DNA from: Polyodon spathula
Taxonomy: Eukaryota > Chordata > Actinopteri > Acipenseriformes > Polyodontidae
Length of the DNA: 64,000 bases
Reading direction: 5' to 3'
Assembly: GCF_017654505.1 (NCBI RefSeq)
Contig: NC_054536.1
Location: forward strand, 36,227,970-36,291,969
Shown here in pieces: positions 1 through 12,113 of the stretch. Positions within the stretch are counted from its first letter, which is position 1. Every line of letters starts with the position of its first letter. The position numbers and the translations under genes were made by a program. A model generated the notes under the pieces. The model was not told the DNA's origin, ran no database searches, and saw nothing but the letters and a program-made list of their open reading frames with translations.

Positions 1-79
1 GCTGAGTTGTGTGCAGCTGAACAGACTTGATGCGATATTAAATCCAACGATGAACTGTGAGTAGACTATTATTCTGATG

Positions 80-83
<4 letters not shown>

Positions 84-115
<32 letters not shown>

Positions 116-152
116 TTAGGTTGAATCCTAAATAAAGTATTTATTAAATAAC

Positions 153-214
<62 letters not shown>
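84..214. repeat. Poly(A) tract and (TTA)n microsatellite
   Basis: A run of 28 A lies at 84-111, followed by a perfect TTA/ATT trinucleotide repeat at about 154-214. Both are seen directly. The pair could be the poly(A) tail and simple-repeat tail of an old retroposon, but no element body is recognisable beside them. Confidence 0.95.
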
Positions 215-215
<1 letters not shown>

Positions 216-454
216 ACAATGTACTTCAAAATTACTCTTTGCAATTTTTGTTGATCTTGCTTGATCTGCATTGGTTGTGGGTGTATTCGGCAGCATTTTT
301 AAGCAGAAAATCTTTTGTTAAGTAACAAATTCAAGTTTGACTGAATTTTGTAACCAAAAATGTTATGTATTTTTTTTTGGTTAAGTGCACAATTTAAATT
401 GTGCTGCATTTTTAAGGAGTGTATGCTTAAAATAAAAATTTAACAAAAGAGAAC

Positions 455-562
455 ATCCTTCTGATTGGCTGTCTGTTATAAGTTGAGCATTTATGCTTTT
501 AATTTTGAATGAGCTTGAATGTGTTTCTTGACTGTATATCTTTGCACAGGCACAGTGCATCT
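455..562 (+). repeat. Dispersed repeat, copy 1
   Basis: This 108-bp stretch is repeated in the same orientation at 2727-2836 with only scattered differences and a short indel. Both copies carry the core TTTTAATTTTGAATGAGCTT. The flanks do not match. The family is not recognised. It may be a fragment of an interspersed element or a local duplication. Confidence 0.75.
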
Positions 563-659
563 TTGTATTCATTTTCAAGTTCATTTTTAACATCTATCAT
601 TCTAAAACAGTTTCAAGATAGGCCATATGTCTTGTTCTAATAGTTTCCAATAGCTTACC

Positions 660-764
660 TGCACTGTCTATTATTATCGGTGTCCAATCGGTATCTGCCG
701 ATATGGGCAGATAATCATCGGCTATCGGTATTGGCCAAGAAAATCTTAATCGGTACACCCCTAG
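660..764. mobile_element. hAT-like transposon end (fragment)
   Basis: The stretch is rich in TATCGG / CCGATA palindromic words and ends with AATCGGTACACCCCTAG. Read from the right end inward this starts CTAGGGGTGTACCGATT, which resembles ends of non-autonomous hAT-type elements found in fish. Only one end is visible and I found no target duplication. Just downstream (763-835) are ATGGTAAA-like words shared with the repeat near 4.3-4.46 kb. Confidence 0.3.
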
Positions 765-839
765 GTATGGTAAAAACATATTAATAAACATGGCAAACCA
801 GAGTAAACTATAGTAAATGCATAGTATAACACTTGACAA

Positions 840-2720
840 AACAGCATAAATATTGCACAGAAATCCATGGTTGTCATCAATCAGAATTAGGTTTGGCTCA
901 ACAGCACCATCTGCTCACCGTTCTGTATGACATGGAGGTCGTCCTTCCCTCTCCACACTAAGACAGATCCTTCTCCGTAGCCATCGTGCTCTGCAACATG
1001 CTGCGGCAAGTAACTCTCATCACGTTGTCTCCAGACCCTTGCACGTCTGTCAGTGTAATCATGACAGGGTCAATGATGTTCAATCTGGTCTCAGGCCCAT
1101 CTCAGATTTTGCTGGATGTGTGAGGGTGTCAGAGGTACACAACTCTAGATCTCATAATAGCTTCATAAAGCCAAATGAAAACTGTCTGTGTAGAAATTCT
1201 AACTCCTGTTACATTTTGAAGGCCATTTCTCAACAGGGTAACATTTGCAAAAGGTGGCTAAAGTGATTCTCTTCTGAAGGTTAGGTTTATAATTTAGTAC
1301 AACATGCCCTCGCCTTCAATGGAGCACATCTGCTATTTCAATGACTTGTGATATACATAATGACCAGAGCACACTGCTGCTAGGAACTGTAACTGCAGGG
1401 CTGAGCACCTAAATATTAATAATAGGGTTAAGAAGTACAGTAGGCGAGTATTTGCTATAAGTGCTGCAAAAAAAATTTAACATGAAGATCTTTTTGAAAT
1501 GACAATGTTTTTGTTCTCAATTAAAATTCCCACTATGCTGTCATCTAAAGCATACAAAATTGTTTAGTACTTTTAAGTCTTATCGGCCCTCCTGTAAGTG
1601 TGACTTGTGAACAAGCTTTCTTCAACTTTTATTTTTTTTGTTGAGCCACAGCAAAACAGATCAATCCTTTAATGATCAGGCACAGATTTTTATGCTTTGA
1701 TGGTAGTCTGTGATGTTTTTCTTGGAAAGATCTAAGCTACTCGATGGATCAAAAGAAATGTGTTTTCAGTCGATTTGAATGATTAAATCAAGTGTAGAAT
1801 TTAGAATTATATATATATATATGTGTTGTACACCATGTCATACAATGGGGTTTGGTTTACTGTTTATTTTATATAAAACCAGAATTATTAAGCTGGAAAA
1901 TGTGGCCATTGTGAACTTGTACCTTAGTGTCCACACTGAAAGTACTGTGGTTAAGTTTATGGCACTTTACAAACCAATCTGGGTAATTTGCCTGTTGGAC
2001 ATTCAAAATGAAAATCTGTGAGGACACAGGTTTAAACTAATTGGATACATTTAAAAGCGTAAGTCAACAATCTGTTGAATATAATTTAGTCACTGTATAA
2101 TTTAATCACAAAGACTACGCTTTTAAGTGTATGTAATTATTTTAAACATGTACCCATGTTCTATATACATATATGATGTACCTGTCAGATTTGAAGGATA
2201 TAGCGTTTTATATCTGTCACATTCTATTTAACTTAAAAATAAAAAAAAAAAACAGAAAAAAAGATGTACTCATTTCCTGACAGTTCTGTGAGAACTTGCT
2301 GTATAGTAGCTGTTTATTGTTGGATATTACATCAGTGTAATCCATCATATTTCTCTGTTTAATCATTAAATTACTATACTGAGACTAAACAGCTGCAATA
2401 AGGTAAATACTGTATCAGTCTGCATAGTTGTTTTTTAATAATACAGCAATATACATTACAAACATCTGCATTATTTAATAAAACTGTACCAATAAATGCC
2501 AATGTAAAGCATTTTATTCTCCAAATGCTAATTGGTATCAACAAAGCCTCAGAAGAAGAGACAATACTGTTTGATTGTTTGTTGACACTTATATTTATTT
2601 GTAAATACCTGCATATTCTGGATAAAAACAGTTCTCTTTATATTGCACAGCTGTAATAAGATTTCAGATCTAATGCCTATATCTCCATACTATTATTAAA
2701 ATGTGTAGTTGACATTGCTG
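840..2720. other. AT-rich sequence, no gene seen
   Basis: The part at about 900-1160 is richer in GC than its surroundings and looks like an old interspersed repeat, but I could not assign it. The rest is AT-rich with short A/T runs. No coding region or RNA gene is supported. Confidence 0.5.
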
Positions 2721-2726
2721 ATGAAA

Positions 2727-2836
2727 ATCCTTCTGATTAGCTGTCTGTTATAAGTTAAAAGCATTTATGCTTTTAATTTTGAATGAGCTTGAATGCGTTT
2801 CTTGACTGTATATCTTTGCACAGGCAAAGTGCATCT
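2727..2836 (+). repeat. Dispersed repeat, copy 2
   Basis: Second copy of the repeat at 455-562, in direct orientation about 2.27 kb downstream. It differs by scattered substitutions and a 3-base insertion near its start. Confidence 0.75.
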
Positions 2837-2839
2837 ATG

Positions 2840-4260
2840 ACAGGTTAATACATATTTAAGAACCTGTTTTAAAAGTTTATGATTGCAGTTTAACATTACT
2901 TTGCAATGTACATGCTTCTAAATGTACATTCTGTGAGGTCCTTTTATTTCATTTTAAGGCTGGTAGGTTTTATTAAACTATTTGCCTCATTGCATCTTAA
3001 GTCCATTAACTAACTGTTCCATACAACGTTACACAATCTTAAAGATAAGCCTGAACTTTAATGCCATTGTGTTGCTTAGAAAAACATTTTGATGGTGTGA
3101 CAAAGATATGTTCATATGATAAATTTGTTAAAAATGGAGCCTCTTTCGACTCGGCAGCTATTTGATATTGGGAAGGTTCGACCATTACAACAATAATTCT
3201 TCCTCTGCAGGTGCTAATCTGTTATCCAGCAGGAAGGCATTATCGGGGTCAAAGCAACTGTGAAAAATAGAGATCAGAGACTTTTTACATCAGTGTATTT
3301 CTAGTCCTGACAGATTAAACGGTGCACAGCTACTGTCTTGTCCTACATAATAAATGTTCTTTTTTTTTTAGGATTGCAAGAAGGCTACATCTTGTCATCA
3401 CTACTGTAGGATATTGCTTTTTGGCATGATACATTGGAATTGTTGTAGTTAACAGCAGTGCATTATACCACAGGATTAGGATTAGGATTAGGGGTTGCAT
3501 TTACCTGGAACGGTAATTGAAACCTGAATGCATTTTTTTTTTTATTCTTTCAATAGGATTATCATAGAGTGACAAAAATTAATTTATGTAACCTATGTTT
3601 TGGCATTAAATCATAGACTTTATCATACAACATTACAACAATGTATACTTTTGGACAGTATGGAGCAAGTTACTTATTGTACTAGAAATTTACTTTTTCA
3701 TGATTGGTGATTGGCTGTTTTAAAACAGAACACTCTCCTATAACTTTTTTAAATGTAAATCCTACAAAAGTAAAAAAATAAATATTTAGGGTAAAGGAAT
3801 ATGTTGTCTCCATTGCAACTGTATCTCCATTTAGGGATGGTAATTGTCCTTCATTGCCTGGCCTTGGTTGATACCTGGTTAATCTACTAATCTGGGTACT
3901 CTCCCTAAACCGTGTATTAATGTAATTCAAATAGATCAAATTCAACATTTGTTGAGTTTATTGGCATTGATTTTTCATTTTTATTTAACAATATTTTCTA
4001 ACAAATGCGATCTAGCAATCCAACCTCCGGTATTTCAATGACGGTGACAATGGTTACATGTCTAGTTCCTTATTATCCAGAACCTGTGCACCTAATTATC
4101 CATTTGTAACTATTACATGACATTTTGGAAGCAGCATTCAGTGAATTCCAGTTTGGGTTCAAAGATAGGGCCAAAACAATAAGAGCCATCTGCAACTGGG
4201 AATACGTGTTACTGCACAATTCTGCGAATACTTCTGCAGCCGTTTATAATACAGTATGCT
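2840..4260. other. AT-rich sequence, no gene seen
   Basis: Contains short homopolymers and a GGATTA triplication near 3475-3492. Open frames are short with no recognisable motif. Confidence 0.5.
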
Positions 4261-4465
4261 GTGCGATTTCAAAAAGTGTTGTAAAGCCAAACCACAGGGT
4301 ATTCAATCACGGAAAAGTATTCAAAAATGTATTTATCACACTTAAAAACCACGGTAGAAGCATAGAAAAGAGTAAAGTATGGTGCAAACATGGTAAATGA
4401 CAAGAAGGTATTGTAAAGCTTCATAAAAACCATAGCAAACTACGATAAATGCATGTATACTTTAC
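4260..4465. repeat. Degenerate CCATGGTAAA-type repeat
   Basis: Words such as CACGGTAGAAGCATAG, CATGGTAAA, CCATAGCAAACTACGATAAA and ATGCATGTATA recur at short intervals. A shorter related stretch lies at 763-835 (CATGGCAAACC then AAACTATAGTAAATGCATAGTATA). This fits an old interspersed repeat with internal palindromic subrepeats. An open frame crosses it on the plus strand but looks like a by-product of the repeat. Confidence 0.45.
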
Positions 4466-5423
4466 AAGAAGAGTCTCCTTTGCAAACGTTCTTATGTTCT
4501 TCTACAGTGTAAAGTCTTTCAACCCTGTAACTCATGTGTCGCACCCAATCACAGAACAAGGTGCTTTCAGGTAATGCACATGCACAAGGCAGCATCCATC
4601 ACGTCAGCGTCCATCATTCTTTAGAGTATATCTATGCTCTAAAGAAAAGGTACTATAGATTTGAAAATGTGATTTTAGGCTCACATGTAGGGCTGTGCTG
4701 TACATTTTCGGTTTTCAATTTGACCCTATTTTGATTTTAGATTCTTGTAATGTATTTAAATTCCGGTTTTCTTTGAAAAAAAAAAAATGAAAGTATCATT
4801 TATTTTAAGGATAAGAATGATGTTGACAAAGCACAGCACGCAATGTTGTTGTAATCAGGTCCAATCACTGCTTGGTTTTTCTCATTCACAATGCTATTTG
4901 GGACAGAGAATGTTCAATGCTGACACAACTCCACCCCCCTGCAGAATCTTTCTGAAATGACGCCCTTGACCTACAGCCAATCTCAGCACTAATAATTTCA
5001 CTATAATTAACACAGGCGGATAAGATATAAAGATGCCAGCAACAGCCATGAAAAATATGTGCAAATGATGCTAATTGAGAAAAGTAAAGAAGAACATGGT
5101 ATTCTTATGGGAAACGTACAGAGAAGCTTGGTGGGAGAAATATTTCCTGAAAGCATGGCTCCTTATCTTTTGTTTTAGATTACTGGATTAATTTATTGTC
5201 ACTGATACCATGGTTCCATCTACACCATGAAACCAGTCTTTAAAACACAATCTCATGTCTTTTTAATATCAGACTAGACCTGGCACCAGTTCCATCTACA
5301 ATGTACAATCCAATGTGTAACCAGCCAATACACAAATGTAATAAATTCATCTGCATCCAATTTCTCGCCCAATTGTAGAATTAATTAATGTCCTTCCATT
5401 TTGCCATTATGTTTAAAACTCAC
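4466..5423. other. No gene seen; small hairpin near 4619-4645
   Basis: A short inverted repeat (TCTTTAGAG ... CTCTAAAGA) occurs near 4619-4645. Otherwise this is ordinary AT-rich sequence without a supported feature. Confidence 0.4.
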
Positions 5424-5478
5424 CTCTAGCATTGTTCACTGTTTCCATCAGTGAGACTGGGCCAGAGTTAGTCTGTAT
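5424..5478 (-). CDS. Candidate internal exon (unidentified)
   Basis: On the minus strand a 55-bp block is preceded by an acceptor ending GTTTTAG and followed by the donor GAG/GTGAGT. One frame is open throughout, starting in phase 0 and leaving one base. It reads IQTNSGPVSLMETVNNAR, and the other two frames have stops. Its phase matches the end of the candidate exon at 6271-6332 on the same strand. I do not recognise the peptide. Short false exons with good splice sites are common, so this is only a hypothesis. Confidence 0.18.
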
Positions 5479-5546
5479 CTAAAACTTGTACCATGAGGTT
5501 CATCTGCGGTCAACAGAAGCAAACAACAACAAATTAACATTGCATT

Positions 5547-5626
5547 GCACTCAGTCTCAACTAGGTGAGATCTAAAATGATTATTAGCACTCAGTCTCAA
5601 CTAGGTGAGATCTAAAATGATTATTA
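5547..5626. repeat. Perfect 40-bp tandem duplication
   Basis: The unit beginning GCACTCAGTCTCAACTAGGT occupies 5547-5586 and is repeated without a mismatch at 5587-5626. The lack of differences points to a recent duplication or a variable minisatellite. Each copy carries the donor-like string CTAG/GTGAGA. Confidence 0.93.
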
Positions 5627-6126
5627 GGCCAATCAGAGCTGGTACCAGGGGCAATATATCAAAAGACATATTCAGCATATTTAACAAAAACTCAGATGAT
5701 AGATAATGCCAAATAATTGAAACTGAAATTTGCTCTATTTACAAATACACTTTTTTTTTTTTTTTTTATAATCTTTTACACAAGAATACTGTATATTAAT
5801 GGCCACATAAACAAAAACTTAATTTGGTGGGAGAAAAAAAATCAAGAAGCCTTTTAATTTCTGTTTTACTTTGTGAGTCAGGTAGACAGGAGCTTGTCTG
5901 TGCTGTAACATCATGACGTGCACTCATAGAAGCATAGCAGTTTCCCTGCTTGGGGATGGTTTTAACATTGCTAATTGTACCTTCTATACAGTGTAGCATG
6001 CTTCTGAAAGGAAGAGCACATATTACTGACCTGGATCTTGCACAATACAACAAGTATTCTATTCCTAAAACAATCATTTCCATTGTTTAACCTATTTTCT
6101 TTACACTTCAAAGGTAATAGTTGTTA

Positions 6127-6332
6127 TCAGTGCAATGAATCATCAGTAGCTGCAATGTTATGACATTTGTAAATAGCACTCAGTGTTCCGCATACCAGTA
6201 AAATGAAGATAATTATGCATGCTGATAGTACGAGACTTGCAATGTGCTTTACTTGGATGAGTGAGCTCACCTGAGAACCTACTTTACCAAAATCACTGAA
6301 GTAAACAGTTATATTGCTATTAAAAACCTTTG
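6127..6332 (-). CDS. Candidate exon with possible membrane segment
   Basis: On the minus strand, an acceptor with a long T/C tract ending TTTTTAAG at 6333 opens a frame of 67 codons that stops at 6127-6129. The first 20 codons end at a strong donor (TCTCAG/GTGAGC, exon 6271-6332, phase 1 to 0) and read KVFNSNITVYFSDFGKVGSQ, with an N-x-T glycosylation sequon. Read-through past the donor gives a hydrophobic stretch (LVLSACIIIFILLVCG) typical of one membrane span, then a short tail and stop. Either a spliced exon or an alternative terminal exon is possible. T-rich DNA can mimic membrane segments by chance, and I know no matching family. Confidence 0.2.
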
Positions 6333-7026
6333 CTTAAAAAGTTTTTGAGAAAAAAAAAAAAATATATTGTATGTTTTGTCAGTGTTATTTCCCTACATTG
6401 TAAATTGACACTGATTTAGTACAAATATTTTAGAAAGCGTGGTATTTTCTACTTCCTTACTTTATGTTATTAGTTGTGTATTTTACAATGCATCATATTC
6501 AGGTTTTGCACCGGCCCAATCCATTTTCTATGCAATTACCTAAAAGAGAAACAGATACACATTCCAATTCAGAAACAACTGTACATTATAAATAAAATAC
6601 TATATGGGCCAGTATAGCTTATCACACAATAATATGTATTGAATTGGTTTGTGGTAATTAATGCATTACTAGGCCAAAGAAATGAGGCACATACTATTGT
6701 GAGGTACCATAGTTTTCAAACTATAACGTGCTGCACAGCTACTTACATATTTTAGAGGATGATGAAGAGAGGTGGGCGGAATGCATAGAAACATGGTATC
6801 TATGATTTGTTTTTCAAATGTGGACTGCTGAGATGAAAGCAGGAGCCTCCACTAAAACTTTAATAATACTGAAATATACAGGCTTCCTGAAAAGCATGTG
6901 AGAGATGCTGGTAGTGGATCACAGTAAATCAACAAGACTGTATAAGAACTACTGCAACCAATGACATAGAATAAACAAATGTATTTTTGTGTGATGTTTT
7001 GCGAATTGTATCATTTGCAATTGATG

Positions 7027-7311
7027 TCAATCAATCAATCAATCAATCAATCTTTATTTTATATGGTGAATTTCATAGTGGAACACCATCACAAAGCACT
7101 TTACAAGATCCAGTAACAAGAAGAAAATCCATAAAACTTTAAATACAGAGAAATGATTAAAACATGATATACAGTAAAAAAAAAAAAAAAAAAAAAAAAT
7201 TTAAAAAAGCATAATACATTAAATACAGTGGAAAGTGCATCATACAGGATAGTAACATAATACATGAAATAGTAGCAGCAACACAGCAGTTAATAGCAGA
7301 TATCAGGCTTA
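7027..7311 (-). mobile_element. LINE 3' untranslated end with (TTGA)n tail
   Basis: Read on the minus strand this begins CTGATATCTGCTATTAACTG, contains a TTATGCACTTTCCACTGTATT-like word, has AATAAAG near the end and finishes in (TTGA)n at 7027-7052. The same sequence, well conserved, follows a LINE C-terminal coding fragment at 57925-58133 on the plus strand. This is therefore a 5'-truncated copy of the same CR1/L2-type family. A poly(A) run in plus orientation at about 7178-7199 interrupts it. Confidence 0.85.
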
Positions 7312-7319
7312 AATGTCAC

Positions 7320-10090
7320 GTGCATCATAGCTGTAACACTAAGACAATGTGGTTTATTAAGATATGCTAAATTAAAATGCATCAACTCAAATATTTGTAA
7401 TGGTATATAATTTGTTTTCAGTGCTAAGTTAGCTGTAAATAAAATGCATAATCTAACAAAATTATGTAAAATGTGTAGATTTGTAAAATGTTATATGTAA
7501 TAAATAACATACTTGTAATGCAATTGTAAATAGATATTTAGTAGTGAATCATACTGACCATTTCGAAAAACAAAAACACTTACTGAATTTAATCACAGAG
7601 CTGAGCCTGTTGCTGATGTTTACAAACAATGATCCCATTTCCAAAGACATTTCTTTGGATCAGTTAACGTTTTCTTAAGCAGTGGATCTTGGGAGACTTA
7701 GAAGACTAATGGTGGTTCTTTATTTTTTGGGGGGTGTAGTTACAAACTTGCGGAGACATTCTCCCAAAATAAATCTGGATGTAACTGGACTTGGATTCAG
7801 AAGCTCATTAGAGCCACAAAGAAATAAATGTTTATTGGCCATTCAACTCCAGGTTTAACAGGTAAAATGAGATAATGAACTACTTCAAGGGCCTGGATGG
7901 AGGTTTAGTTAAACATTTTAGAATAGGGTTGGAACAAACACCTGGACTGGAAGGGCCAACACAGACCACCCCTATATTAGTGTGTCGCGCTACTTAAGGC
8001 GGACTGGACTTTTTAAAGATTTTGAGCAACATGTCGGGATACCAGCAAAACCGTCCCCTACATTAATTTTTAGTTTTCAGGTTCTATTTTTATGAGTTTT
8101 ACTTCGATCCAGATCGGGTCAGGTAAACATTATGACAGTTCCGAGTCCGATTGGGTTTGTTATTTAGCACCCATGAAGACCTCTAAGGCAGAGCTAGTAG
8201 CCTATTGTATACTGCTTGTTGCTATGTGAGGTATGCAGAGGATTGTAGTATTAATAAGTACCGATACTGGAGCAGCGAGAAAAGTATGCATTATCCACAT
8301 GAGCAAGTAATACAACTATCTCATTACAGGGATGACAAAACAGTGTGTGGAGTGCATCAGAGCACGTTTAAACCGGTGTGCGGCTATATCAGAAAATGAC
8401 ACGAGTAGACTAAACAGTTATTTTTTTAATATATTTATAAAAGGATTTTTAGGTTTGGTAGCAATTCTGTACTGTACTGTGCTTGAGGCAAAGAAAATAT
8501 TGTTTAAAAATGAGCTTGCAAAAAGAAAGCGTCATGATAACTTGTTTAATATTGAAAGATATTTTTGCTATGTCTGAACATGCGAAATACAAAGATATCT
8601 TATTTTCAATACTGTCATCTATTATTTCTATCTATCTTTATTTCAACCAAGGGAGCATTGATTATTACACACTTATTACACCTGTGGTTACTTAACAACT
8701 ACATACTCCTTATGTGATAGTGAAAATTTAACATACCATTTAAACAAAGGTATTCGGACATATTAAAAAAAAAACAAAAACTGCCTTTGTGTGGTGTGTA
8801 TTTTCTCAGTGACTTTTTTTATTTTGGCTCCTTATGTACGTGATACAATAATTTACTGTGATTTACTCATCAAAAACTTCAAATATTCCAACTCATTCCC
8901 AATTATTAAATCTGGGTGAACTGATGGTAATAGCCAAATTGTTACTGGTTTTACAGTGGCAAATTTGTGTAATTATTATCCCTCATATAGAAAAACTTTG
9001 GCTTTGTGGAGTAAATATCAAAAATGAGAAGAAGGTTGCAAAAACTTTAATATAATTGGTTTCCCTTAATGTTTCGATGTGGGTATGATGCAGCACAAAT
9101 AAACAATACATAAAAAGACATCGCCATCAAGCTTATGAAACTCAAAACACAATACCAGTTTATTTAAGCTTTTCTCTGTTGAACCACCAGACTAGTTCCC
9201 ATGTTTTACATTAGATTAGGAAAAAAAAAAAGTATTGATAGACCTGAACTAGTGCTTCCTGTTTAAATGAGTATCACCTAGAGTTCAGATGATTGCCCTT
9301 AGTATTTATTTATTAACACGTCAGTCAGCATCTTGCCTGGGGCTGCTTTCCTGCTGAGAGATGTATGTCTTGTCTTGAATGGTTTCTGAACAGATGGCTA
9401 TACATTTGTTTTCAAAATATTCACATAAACGGCACCAGCCATGTTGCCCTCGTTGAAATGGTGCTTGCATACTCTACTTGTTGACAAGCATCTCAGCAAT
9501 TTGACATTGTTTCACTGTTTCAAATTGTTTCTCCTTATTGGCCAAGAATGAAAATACATTTATCAGCATAGCACTTTGTGGCAGTTTGGTATTCAAAAAT
9601 GTCATTATAAAACATAGGTTACCTGGTGACCATAATGATGCTGATTTCCTGACTGTTAAATCAAAAACAACAGCAGGCAAGTTGGTCTAAAAATATTATA
9701 ATACTGGGTGTGGATGTATGATTTTTTGACTAGATTGAATGGTGTTAAGTGGTACAATATTGGATGTAACCAGTTATTTAGATAACATATTTTACCACAG
9801 AGCACAGAATCCTTATTTGTGTTATACAAATGAAAAAACAACTTTGGTTCATCTTACATTGAATGCAATGCCACTTGCTCAAATTATTGGTTTTTAAAGA
9901 CAACCAAACTTCACAGGAAAAGTGTATTAAATATATTGAGCTGCACCAAGGCGTTTGCAGCTTGCAAGGAATTTCAGAAAACTATAGTGGATATAGCACT
10001 AAAAGATTCATTAATTAAACGTATTATCTTTCAAGATGTACCTTTTTTTAACCAATTACCTGCTACAGAAGTTAACTCCTGTTAAAATAG
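7320..10090. other. AT-rich sequence, no gene seen
   Basis: About 7970-8165 has a different texture (GTCGGGATACC, AGATCGGGTCAGG) reminiscent of fish non-autonomous DNA transposons, but no ends or target duplication were found. Open frames of 60-90 codons near 8.2-9.1 and 9.5-9.8 kb lack motifs and use AT-driven codons. Confidence 0.45.
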
Positions 10091-10093
10091 CTT

Positions 10094-10519
10094 GTGTTGA
10101 ATGTACTGTCCCTATATACCGGAGGTCTTCATGGTACTGTGGAACACCGGAGCATAGGAAGGGGATTAAAGACGTTGTATGCTTTTAATACACTGTCTTT
10201 AAGTAAGGTGTTGATATATAAACGGCCCACCGACATGCTGAACCCATCGCTGTTGATGAAAAGACAAACTTCGGTGCTTTTACATATTGTGAGTAAAATG
10301 AGAAGGAAAGCAGGTGTGTCAGACCTTCACTGCGGCCCTTTTCCTGGCTTAACAAACTGCATTGTTCCTTGCTCAGCTCTTAGCCCCTATTCTGTTATCT
10401 ATAGTCAGCCTTCCTGGTTCACAGAGAGAGCAAAGTACATTACCTATGTTATGTCTATATGGCAAAATGAAGCGCTAATTGATCTGCTCACAGTGGTGGC
10501 ACTAAACGCATTTCTTTGA
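10094..10519 (+). CDS. Unassigned open reading frame, 141 codons
   Basis: This is the longest open frame in the window that is not clearly a transposon. It begins at a non-ATG codon after an upstream stop. The first internal ATG gives the stretch MLNPSLLMKRQTSV. I see no conserved motif, signal peptide or repeat, and no poly(A) signal at a sensible distance. Base composition is mildly richer in GC than the flanks. It may be a relic of a mobile element, an exon in wrong boundaries, or chance. Confidence 0.2.
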   Translation: MLNVLSLYTGGLHGTVEHRSIGRGLKTLYAFNTLSLSKVLIYKRPTDMLNPSLLMKRQTSVLLHIVSKMRRKAGVSDLHCGPFPGLTNCIVPCSALSPYSVIYSQPSWFTERAKYITYVMSIWQNEALIDLLTVVALNAFL

Positions 10520-11058
10520 AAAACAAATGTTTGATCTGGGACACTTGCTGTTTTTTTTTTTTTTTTCGGATCTCTTACGTGGGAGCTGCTAAGGACAAGT
10601 ACAGTACAATACAGAGACAAAAGAAAAAAAAGAACTTTTTTTTTTAAATGGCTTGTTCCAGATCACCTGTATTTTGTAAATACACTTTGTTAGGTCTTCA
10701 TGTATTTGAAGATGACTTTCTGTATTCAGACATCACACCATTTGACATTTAATATACATCTAGTGCAACAATGGAAACATCTGGTGTTAAAGGACAGAAG
10801 CTAAGTAACTAAGTGCACTCTTGTCATCTACAGTCAGGTAAACTATGACGAATATAATATTAAGGATGCATTAAAACATTTGTCTTTGTATTTGAAAAGA
10901 CCACTAAATAACATTATTCATTGTTGCAAGAAATAAATAAAAAAATAAATAAATCTACAAATAATGTATTATAGGGGTTTATTTCTGAAGCAACTAAGTA
11001 ATATATTTTAATGTGGCATTTTTTCAAAATTCTTTAATTAACTCCTGTGTTTTGTATA

Positions 11059-11430
11059 TGTGGCAGGACGGAAGCCCTGCCTGTGTAAACATGGTTAAGT
11101 TTGGCAGGGATGGAGTTAATTCTGTCCCTGCCAATAATCACAGGTGTGGCCATTACACAATTAGGTAATTGAGTGTAATTGGGGAATGGACACATGTATA
11201 TGAGGGGAGAAAATCCTTTGTTTGGGGGGGGGGGGGGGGTTTGGGTGAGTGTTGTGTTGGTGTGTTGAACTGTAGTGAAGGTGAATTATTTTGTTTGAGC
11301 TGTTTATTTGTACCTGTTTTGTTTTTTGTTTTGTGAATTATATGTGCACAACAGCGCTTCACTGCAGTTTCTGTCTCCGAGTCTCTTATTCCTGCTGGTA
11401 ACTGCTTGGGCTGCCAGTGTCGACACAGAT
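11059..11430 (+). mobile_element. LTR fragment (retrotransposon), plus strand
   Basis: The stretch starts TGTGGCAGGACGG, a start shared with other LTR-like blocks here (23836, 25158, 47185). It has the palindromic GGAAGCCCTGCC and GGCAGGG words typical of these LTRs and a late TCTCCGAGTCTCTTATTCCTG segment. The end is placed at GTGTCGACACA, but this is uncertain. A G16 run lies at 11224-11239. No target duplication was found. What follows (11431-11720) may be internal retroelement sequence. Confidence 0.5.
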
Positions 11431-11720
11431 GGAGGGCCCAGTGCCACTGAATGTTTGGGCCAACCTCTGTAGAAAAGCCCTTAGCAGGGAAAAGTCACTA
11501 GGGCTTAGAGGGTAGAAAGGGAGTTAAACAGGCACCCCCTTACAAAAGCCCAGGGATAACCACTGAGGTTAAATGGGCGCCCCTTACGTAAGAACCAGGA
11601 CCAACACACCAAGAGACAATGTTGGGGCCAGGTGGCACCAGACGGCAGGGTATCCGGGTGTCCGGGCCGGTGCCAGCCTTGTGCCCTTCCATAGTATGAT
11701 GCATTCATATGGTACTTTAA
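11431..11720. pseudogene. Possible retrotransposon internal (gag-like) remnant
   Basis: GC-rich sequence directly after the LTR-like block. In plus-strand frames it reads as broken coding (WANLCRKALSREKSLGLRG, then after stops a Cys-rich stretch RQCWGQ...SGCPGRCQPC) that could descend from a gag zinc knuckle. Stops and shifts are frequent and the reading is tentative. An 81-codon open frame lies on the other strand (11505-11750). Confidence 0.25.
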
Positions 11721-12113
11721 AACACACTTTTTACTTATTGTAATAAGCAATTTATTTTGTAATATTAAAATGGAATAGAAAAAAGTTTAAAAACTAGAAC
11801 ATAGTTTAAGACTGGTGTAAATGCTTTAGAAATATGGACAAGAAGGTTGAGGTTTCAATCCTGACATCTATTAATCGCACCTGTTTGCTAGTGATTGTGA
11901 GATAGGTGTTCTCACTCTTGTTTGGTAGTTGTTATGTTTAGAGATGAACAGCTTACTGATGCAGTGAGGGAGAAGGCAGAAGGTTCCAAGGATGGAGTTA
12001 AACAACATGCAAAAAAAAAAAAAAAAGCAGTTTATTTAAACTAGCTAGTCAGGAGAAGGGCCAAAACACAGGAACAAATAAAGTAGATCAATTATCCAAA
12101 CTAATTTGGACCG

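Noticed and set aside
656..764. Minus-strand exon-like block with donor CAGTGCAG/GTAAGC
   Set aside because: The block lies in the hAT-like TATCGG-rich repeat, so the splice sites are probably incidental.
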